Source of the DNA: Sialis fuliginosa
Lineage: Eukaryota > Arthropoda > Insecta > Megaloptera > Sialidae
Length of the DNA: 64,000 bases
Reading direction: 5' to 3'
NCBI GenBank assembly: GCA_961205875.1
Contig: OY540820.1
Coordinates: forward strand, 2,356,001 to 2,420,000
The position numbers and the translations under genes are program-made. How positions within the stretch are numbered: position 1 is the first letter of the stretch; each line of letters opens with the position of its first letter. Shown here one piece after another: positions 14,701 to 23,700 of this stretch. Below the pieces are notes generated by a model, which worked only from the letters and a program-made list of their open reading frames with translations, was not told the origin of the DNA and searched no databases.

Positions 14701-17700
14701 TAAAATATCTCTAATTTGTTGCTAAACAGGACTGGGCTAGCCCAGAGTCATATCGAAAATTTGACGGGGCCCATAGCTTGACAAAAACAAAATATAGAGG
14801 CCAGTGGCGTAGATAGCTTTTTACGATGGGGGGCGATATGAGAAGTGGTGATTGAGCGGCCAAATATGTGAAAAAAAAATGATTAATGTAATTGAAAATT
14901 CAATGATCTTTTTTTTCTTTTTTTTTTGATCATATTACTTTTTTTTTTTTACTCTTAATTTACCAAATTTTTCTCACTTACTTCTACAATTTTGTTTATA
15001 CTTGGGAAGTTAAAAAAAAAATTTCTTTAACTAAACTCATGGGGGGTGATTGATCATCTCAATCACCCCCCTATCTACGCCACTGATAGAGGCCGTAGCC
15101 GGGAATATATGGGAACTGCTCCATTGAATTAATTTTACAATTTTTTTCTCATCGGTTGCTTTTTAAGTAACAAAAAATCGCCCCAAATCGCTTAGAAATG
15201 TTTATAATCGACTTTAGTAGTAACAAATCACATTTCCGCTGCGAACTAGCGAATCTTCTTCCATTAAAAACTATAGACAAGATTAATTTATTTTTTCTAA
15301 AAATGATCTGAGCAAAAATGAATATATTGAAGCACAGACATTTAGGGCGATTTAATTTTACTTAAAAAGCAATCTATGAGAAAAAAATTTGTTAAATTGA
15401 TTCAATGGAGCAGTTCCCAAATATTCCCGGCTACGGCCTCTATATTTTGTTTTTGTCAAACTATGGGCCCCGTCAAATTTTCGATATACCTATGGGCTAG
15501 CCCAGTCCTGTTTAGCAACAAATTAGAGATATTTTAAAAGTATTAAGACACTTGCACTCACCCGCGCCACGCTCGCGCCACTCCGATACGACCGCATGCG
15601 AATTTATACGAGTATGTTATACACTTTGTATCAATTTGGGATTTTGATATGTTGTTTGGGTACATACAAGGTATAATATATAAAAAAATTGTGATTGCCC
15701 TCCGAAGACAACATGGTCTTTTTTGATTTTTTAAATGTTATTAATTTTTTTTTCTGGTTTATTATGTATAGAGGATCATAATAAATTTACCTCTGATGAG
15801 TCATAAGTACCTCTATAATATATTTCAAGCACCATCAAATTCGACTGACAGATTATCAAAAAAAAATTTTTTTTTGAAAATCAAAAAAATTTTTTTTTTC
15901 GAAAACTATAAATTTTTGGAAGCTAATATTTGGTCAGGTTGAATGTTTAATAGAATGTGACTTCCAAAAAAATAATCAGCCAAATCCATGTAAAGGCATG
16001 TTTTGCATGCTTACCTGGCTACAGCCTTTCCGATATCCCTCCGGACTGGTCCGACCCCGTTTAGCAACAAATTAGAGATGTTTTAAGTATTAAGACACGT
16101 GCACTCTTTAGAGTCCGCCCGCGCCGCGCTAATACGACCGTATGCGAGTATGTTATAAGTACCCTTTGAATCAGTTTGAGATTTTGATATATTGTTTGGA
16201 TACATAAAAGGTATATTTTATGATAAAATGGTGTTTTCCTTCCGAGTACAACATGGGGTTTTTTTATTTTTCAAATTTTATAAATTTTTTTTTCTGGTTT
16301 TACTATGTACAATGGATCATAAAAATATTACCTCTGATGAGGCATAAGTACCACTATAATATACTACATGTGCCATCAAATTCGATTGACGGATTATCAA
16401 CATTTTAAACAAACATTTTTTTGGAAATTATAAATGGATCTTTTCCCTTAAATATCAAATAAGTCCATGTAAAGATTTACAAGACTTTTAGAAATAACAT
16501 ACTTTATAAACAAATAATGATGTAAACGAATTTTGTTTGAAAATAAAATTATTAATATCAAACAGTAAATTGATAAAACGCAAAAAAAAGTCTTGGCTTA
16601 GAAAATCTTTTTGTTCCTTTAATGGAATTCCTTCTTAATAATATACGAGTATAATGTTTTGTTATTGTTCTAGGAGCCCAATGTGATGGAAAAACTTTAG
16701 AGTAAGCATCAAGAAAATTTATTTTTAATATTACTCCTAAACTTATGGCGGGGGGGGGGAGCCACTGTGACGGGTCAAAAAGTTATCAATGTTTTGGAAT
16801 TTTTTTCACAGGTATAACTAATTATTTTATGATTGGGTAAAAGACATTTTATTATGTAGGTATACATTCAACTTATTTATTTTTATATTATGAGCCTCGA
16901 TATGACGACCGAATTTGAAATTTCGAGATGGGTTATCGGAATTTTTTTTTTTTTATCAATATCTATATGAATGTACCTGTGGTTGTGCGTAGCCGTTTTT
17001 TATTTTATTTTATTTTTTTACAACAAAAAACAGTTTAAATTTATTTTTTTATTTTTAACACCTTTTTAATTCAAGCAGTTTTAAGAAATAGTCATTATCA
17101 AAATTTCAAAATTGGCTATGCACAGACTTAGCCACTGCGATTTCGAAAAGTTAGAAAAAAACATTTTTCAATCGGTTCATTAGTCTTTGAGTAATCGCTG
17201 GGACAAGGTCGAAAAAAGTCGTTTCGAGAAAAACGCGTTTAAAGTTTTCTGCGGGTCATAACTGGTCGTGTTACCTGCTCTCAATAAATTGACTGTAACT
17301 TAGGTAATTTTTTACATATTGTTAAATATGTATACTTTTTACATTTTACATTTTTTTTCCCTCACAGTGGTTTTCTTCCTTAAATTAAACTTATACAAAG
17401 AAGTAGTTAAAATCTTTATTTTTTTATTTTTCGAAACAATACATATTAAAACCGGGTCATTCTGTGTATATATAAACTTTGGTAATTCCAGATTTGCAGA
17501 GAATGGTTGCATGTTACCGGAACACCCAAGAAACGGATTTCATGAGTATTCTAGCGGGGCTCAAAGTTACCCCGGTACTATCACGGCTATTGGCACCCAC
17601 ATTATATTTAAGTGCAATCCAGGCTACAGGATATATGGACATGACATCTCCTTGTGTAAAAGTCAATCAGAATGGAGTGTGCAAGTGCCAAAGTGTCTAG

Positions 17701-20700
17701 GTAATACTTGATACACTGAAATCATATTAATAATAACACAAGCCGACAAAAAATTCGTTGCCTAAATTGCCCTATCACGTCAGGTTTTTTAATTAACCTA
17801 ATCTGAAAGTACCAAAATGACGATTTTGGGAAATGTTTTTTTCTAAAGTTTTCGTTCACGGTAAGATCATTCAAATGATATTTTTACTTTTTACTGTACG
17901 ATTTTTTGCCACTGAAATATACTACATACATAGTTTGAAGATATTGTTTTTTATATGTAGTAAAGTGCATTGTGTCACTTGTGTCTACTTTATTAATAAA
18001 AATATCATCTTATCAAAAAATATCATATTAATTTTAGGTTAGGTTATTTAAAAAACCTGACGTAATAGAAAAATTTGGGCAATGAATTAGGTTTTAGCAC
18101 GTCAAAAACCTCCGAAATCACCTATTCAAGTAGAAACAACAAAAATGATGTCGGCCTGTTTTACACGGTGCTCTGGAATAATTCATTCAAATAAGAAATA
18201 CATAAACCGTGTATTATTGAATTATAACGCGATTTTTATTTAGCATTTATTGTTTATTAACTTTTTACTCTACATAATAAATAAAAACAAAAAATAAAAA
18301 AATATTGGGATTCGAACTCGGGACCCTTAGTTTACAAGATTTGTTATAATTTTTTATAAATTTTAAAATATAAACCAAACTGTACTTTATATCGAAAAAT
18401 CACAAGAGATACAATAATTTAGTTTTATTAAGAGGATTCTAAAATGTATTTGATATTATCGATCCAATAATTAGTATTCGATATATGAACTATTTTGAAT
18501 TCTATTATATAACTTTTTTACTTGTGGAGTCTCTAGCCTTTCAGGTATTCTTCTGATCTTTTTGAAACATGGTAGAAAAATCGATCTTGTAAATACCTCA
18601 GATAAGTTCGTTAGCGGAATTCCTTTATGAATTTCAAAATGGCGGCCGTTCAAAATTGATTATCGGATCGATAATATCAAATATGTTTTGGAATCCCCTT
18701 AATAAAAGCAAATTATTGTGTCTCTTGTGATTTTTCGATATAAAATACCGTTTGGTTTATATTTCAAAATTTACAAAAAATTATAAAAGAAAATTGCTCT
18801 TTTTTTTGTTATTTCTTATGATTTGTACAAAAAATTGTATTTTTTAATATTTTTATTCAATTTATAAAATTTTAATCAACAAAATAAAATCGTTACTGCG
18901 TAGATAATTTATTCCAATATACTGTTATTTTTATTTTAATTCAATTAACGAATATTTACAAACAAAATCGTGGAAATACGAAATTTACTTTTTTGTTTTT
19001 ATTCACTTTAAAAAACTTTGATCAAAAAATAAAGACGTTGCCACGTAGAGATTATATTCTTTTATACTGCTATTTATATAAATTAAATTAAATAATATTT
19101 ACAAACGAAATCGTCGAAATACGAAATTTAATTTTTGTTTTTGTGTTTTTATAATATGAAGTTTTTCACTCATTAAAACTGATTAATTTTTTATTATTTG
19201 TACTTGCATCACATAGAATCGATATCTATAATTTGAGACTAAAACCCGCGTGATAGTTGTTCTGAGTGTCAAAATACACTGATTATAAATGTACGCAGGG
19301 TCGTCTTTTACCTGTTGGAGGCCCTGGGCACATTAGGATAATGAGGCCCCTATGACCTTGACAGAGCACTATTTTGTTAGGATAGACAAAAAAAAGTAGA
19401 TAAGCAAGGTTCCAGATTTTTTTTATTTCTTTACAGTCACATTAAATGAATAAATAATATAATATAATCCACAAATATAGCATTCACAGGTTAGTGCTTA
19501 AAAATCTATGTTGATTGAAGAGGTGATATGGGGGCCCTTATCGATCGCGGGGCCCTGGGCACGTGCCCAGAGTGCCCAGTAGGAAAGAGGGGCCTGAATG
19601 TACGCTAGCGCACAAACTGATCTCAGTGTCTGAAATGCCCACCTAGTATCTGGCGTGAAACACTAGACGTTATTCATGTCAAAACTTTCGTTTTTAGAGT
19701 CCCGTAGAAAACAGGAACCCTTATAGTTTCGCCATGTCCGCCCGTCTGTCCGACCTCAAAAATTTTAGACCGAATAAGATGAAATTTGGTATACGGACGA
19801 AGACTGATAACCCAAAAACAGAAATGATAAGATTTTTGAAAAAAAAATATTTGGACCCCCTTTTCATAGAATGAAATGTACCATATTAAAAAAAAATCAC
19901 TTAATCCACTAAGTAGGGTGTCTTTAGATGGATCACCTAAAATGCAAAAAAAATATTTTTATGACCTTTTGATTTCAATCCTTCAGTCACGATATATTTG
20001 CGTCCCCTCCCTCTGTTTTCTAAACTGCCTATAAACATAAAAAATCTGAAAAAATAGAGAATGTAGCTTTTGATTAGTATTTTACTGAAAATTATAACGA
20101 ACACTGTCAAAAATTTTTTAAGCCCCCTCCCATAGACTGAAAAGTGAACTGTATTTTCTGATATATTTGAATTTAAATGTCGTTATCAGAGCGTCCCCCC
20201 ACTCTATTTCTAAACTATCAATTCAAAAATTCTGAAAAAAAATCTGAATATAGCTGTTAATTAGTACTTTCACTGAAAATAATAACGAATACTGTCAGCA
20301 TTTTTTTGGACCCCCCTCCCATAGACTGAAAGTGTACTCACTTTTTTTTCACTTACCTCATTGAGTGGGGTGTCATTAGATAGGTCTTCTAAAATGCAAT
20401 AAAAACTGTTAAGTGACCTTTAGGTTTTAACGCTTCATATTTAAATGTCGTCATCAGAGCGTCCCCCATCTAATTTCTAAACTATGGAATCAAAAAATCT
20501 GAAAAAATTCAGAATGTAACTTTTAATTAGTACTTTCACTGAAAATTATAACGAACACTGTCAAAAAAATTTGTTACCCCCTCTCATAGACTGAAAATCG
20601 TACTCACATTTTTTTTCAGTTACCCCATTAAGATGTGTGTTTTTAAATAATCTCTTAAAATGCAACAAAAATGTTATATTTGATTTTAACTCTTCAGTCA

Positions 20701-23700
20701 CGATATATTTGCTTTTCAGTGAGGTTATCACAGCGCCCCTCCTCCTTCTTCTTTCTAAACTTTCAATGCAAAATATCTAAAGAAAAATCCAGAATGTAGC
20801 TTTTAGTTAGTACTTTCGATGAAAATTATAACGAACACTGTAGCTAGAATAGTTTGAAAATAACTCTTTTTTTATAAATCGTAATGACTACGGAACCCTA
20901 TCATGTGCGTGCCCAACACACACTTGGCCGTTTTATGTTTAATATTAAAAACTAAAAAATAATTAAATTGGACATCAAGTAATACAATAATTAAATACTT
21001 AATTGTTTTAAAATATAAATTTTAGCATCTTGTGAGCCACTTATTTCTGAATCTCTCGATATAACATGTTCACTCAACGGTTACCCAAGACGGTGCGAAG
21101 ATGAAATGGTACATGGCACCATAGCCACTTACAAGTGCAAACAATTCTATGAAATACAGCAAACAACTAATTCCCCAGCTGTTAAATGTTTCAATGGGAG
21201 GTGGAGCGATCCTCTTCCAAAATGTGAAATTCGTAAGTATTATATTTAACACTACAGTAATGGCGCCTTGTTTCTTAACATCAAGTCTGACAAACATTTT
21301 AAATTACAGGATGCGGCAGAAGAAACTCCCAAGGTATACCGTTAATAATATCACCAAATAGCGATGCAACAGCTTTAAAACACGAGTACCCTTGGCATGT
21401 AGCAATATATGATGTTGAAAATGCCCCTTTGTACATATGTGGGGGTTCGATAATTAATTATAAATTAATAATTACAGGTAATATAAAATAATGCTCTTGT
21501 ATACTTTTATTAAATGCTCTGTTAACGTTCTAGCTGCTCATTGCTTCAGTGATGTTAATTCTCCTGACAAATATGAAATAGTAGCTGGTAAAGTTTTCAG
21601 CAAGTATGATCATCCCTATGATAAATATGCCCAGAAAAGAAAGGTATAGTTTTTCTAATCACATTTTTACTCTCTTGTCAATTTATCGAATTATTTTTTA
21701 AAAGGTGCCTATTAAAAAAAATGTTTCAGGTAAAAGTATATAAATAATATTAATATCTATAATTTACGTTCTATAGTATTATTTTTTTAAGGAAATAATC
21801 GATTTTTGTTTCCTCGCAATCTCGAAGATACGAGAAGCTTTTTTATTATATTTAAAATACTTCATAGCAGAAAAAAAGTTTTTTATGTTTTATTAATTTT
21901 TTCAATCTTTTATCATTTAACCAGAAATATTTGTTTTCTATAAATAAATGCACGTTATAGACTTTATTTTCAGTATTACATATAAGAAAGTCCCTTGGTA
22001 CCCATGCATGGCTGAATATACGAAAAAAGTGTGTTATTTATTACATTATAATAATTTTTGGAAAAATTACTATGCTACATTGTATCTTGAGGACAGTACG
22101 AAGTAATTAAGATAATATTTGAAATTGCTTCCTCGCAATTGTTTTAAAAAGACAAAAAAATATTCTCCGATTTCAAAATTTTAACTTGATCTTTCCGTTT
22201 CAGGTCAAGACAAACACTTTTCGTTCCGTGTTTGTCTGTCTGTCTGTCCTCTCTGTAATACGTATAAAAAAGTTACATGACATGCATGACAGATATTTCT
22301 TCTCTGTTACGAACCATTTCAAATATAATTAAAACATTTTGCTTCCTCGCAATATCGAAGATACGAGAAGCTTTGTGATTGTTTTAGAATGAGACAAAAA
22401 AATTGTTCTCAGATTTCAAAACTTATGTGTCTATTAGTGATGTAACGAATGTATGATTTTAAACATTCGCGAATGCGAATGCGAATGCTAATATTGACTT
22501 TTTTTAATAGTTTTATGCCCGGTATTATAAAGAAATTGCATGGGTGCAAATTTGTATGGTAGCAAATTTGCTTCCAGCTAACGCTATCTACTGGGTATTA
22601 AATGTAAATGACAACCACTCACAAGATGTAGCCAATGAAATCGTACATATAATGACTTTAAAAGCATGCGTATTAAGTAGAAATCAGCGACTTAAAATAA
22701 GTGCTGCCAAGTGTACCTCATAAAATGCATAGCATTTACATTATTATACATTTATTACCACTAGAGTGACCAGATTTTAGTTTTAGTAAACCCTGACATG
22801 TAAATGAAGACCTCATTTTTATTTTATTTTATCTTTTTTATTTTTATTTTCATTACCCTAATCTGCACTTTTGCGCCTCCAACTCTATTTTTGACTACCT
22901 TTTTTTAGTCGTCATCATTTTTTGCAAAACCCAGATAAATTGCACCCAAACCCTGAGCCCGGAGATTCAGTATGCAAACCCTGAGACTCCGGGTCAAAAC
23001 CTGAGACCTGGTCACCCTAATTACCACTACTTTAAAAGATCGAGCAATTTCATAACAATTTAACACCCAGCAGATAGCGTTAGCTGAGAGCAAATTTGTA
23101 CCCATGCATTTGTACCCATGCAATTTCTGTATAATATCGAGGATTAATGTTGCATATTATACAATATACAACCAGTTTTTATGGAAAAAAATGTTTTTAG
23201 GGATATTTAATAAACAAATTAAATATTATACAACTTATAATTTTATAACCATACACGTTTACACGTATTTTCATTCAATAACTGAGTTTTTATTATTATT
23301 GATAATTATAAACATTTTGTCATTACACTAAATTTAATTAAATAATTATTTTTATAAAATATTTTTTTATCTATTATATTAAATAATATAATAGATAAAA
23401 AAATATTTTTTTTATTACAAAAAGAAGTAATATTCGCAAAAATATTCGCACTTTTTCTTGCGAATGCGAATGCGAATGTTAAAAAATGTGCGAATATTCG
23501 CGAACGCGAATGCGAATATTCGTTACATCACTAGTGTCTATCCCCTGAATCCTTATCACACGTAAAACTCATAAAACTTTGTTGGTTGGTTAGGTCTGAC
23601 TTGAGGACGGTCCCATTTCAAAATCACCAAAATCGTGTGTGATGGGGAGGGGTGACATAAAAAATATTTTTTTTAAGATCTCAAGAAAGACACATGTTAC

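Larger units (their letters stand above)
22435..23533. mobile_element. hAT-like element, 1099 bp with nested insertions
   Basis: Starts TAGTGATGTAACGAATGT and ends ATTCGTTACATCACTA (inverted). GTGTCTAT is duplicated exactly at 22427-22434 and 23534-23541. Subterminal arrays of GCGAATGCGAATGCGAAT lie at both ends. The interior is mostly taken up by the Harbinger-like element at 22516-23143. Confidence 0.92.

Noticed and set aside
17319-17711. 130-residue frame as a complete small gene with signal peptide
   Set aside because: The hydrophobic N-terminal part is intron translation. The CCP part is exon 8 and begins after a good acceptor at 17491.
18300-18345. tRNA B-box-like word on the minus strand (GAGTTCGAATCCC followed by T-runs)
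   Set aside because: No A box, acceptor stem or cloverleaf could be found upstream. At best a tRNA-derived SINE scrap.
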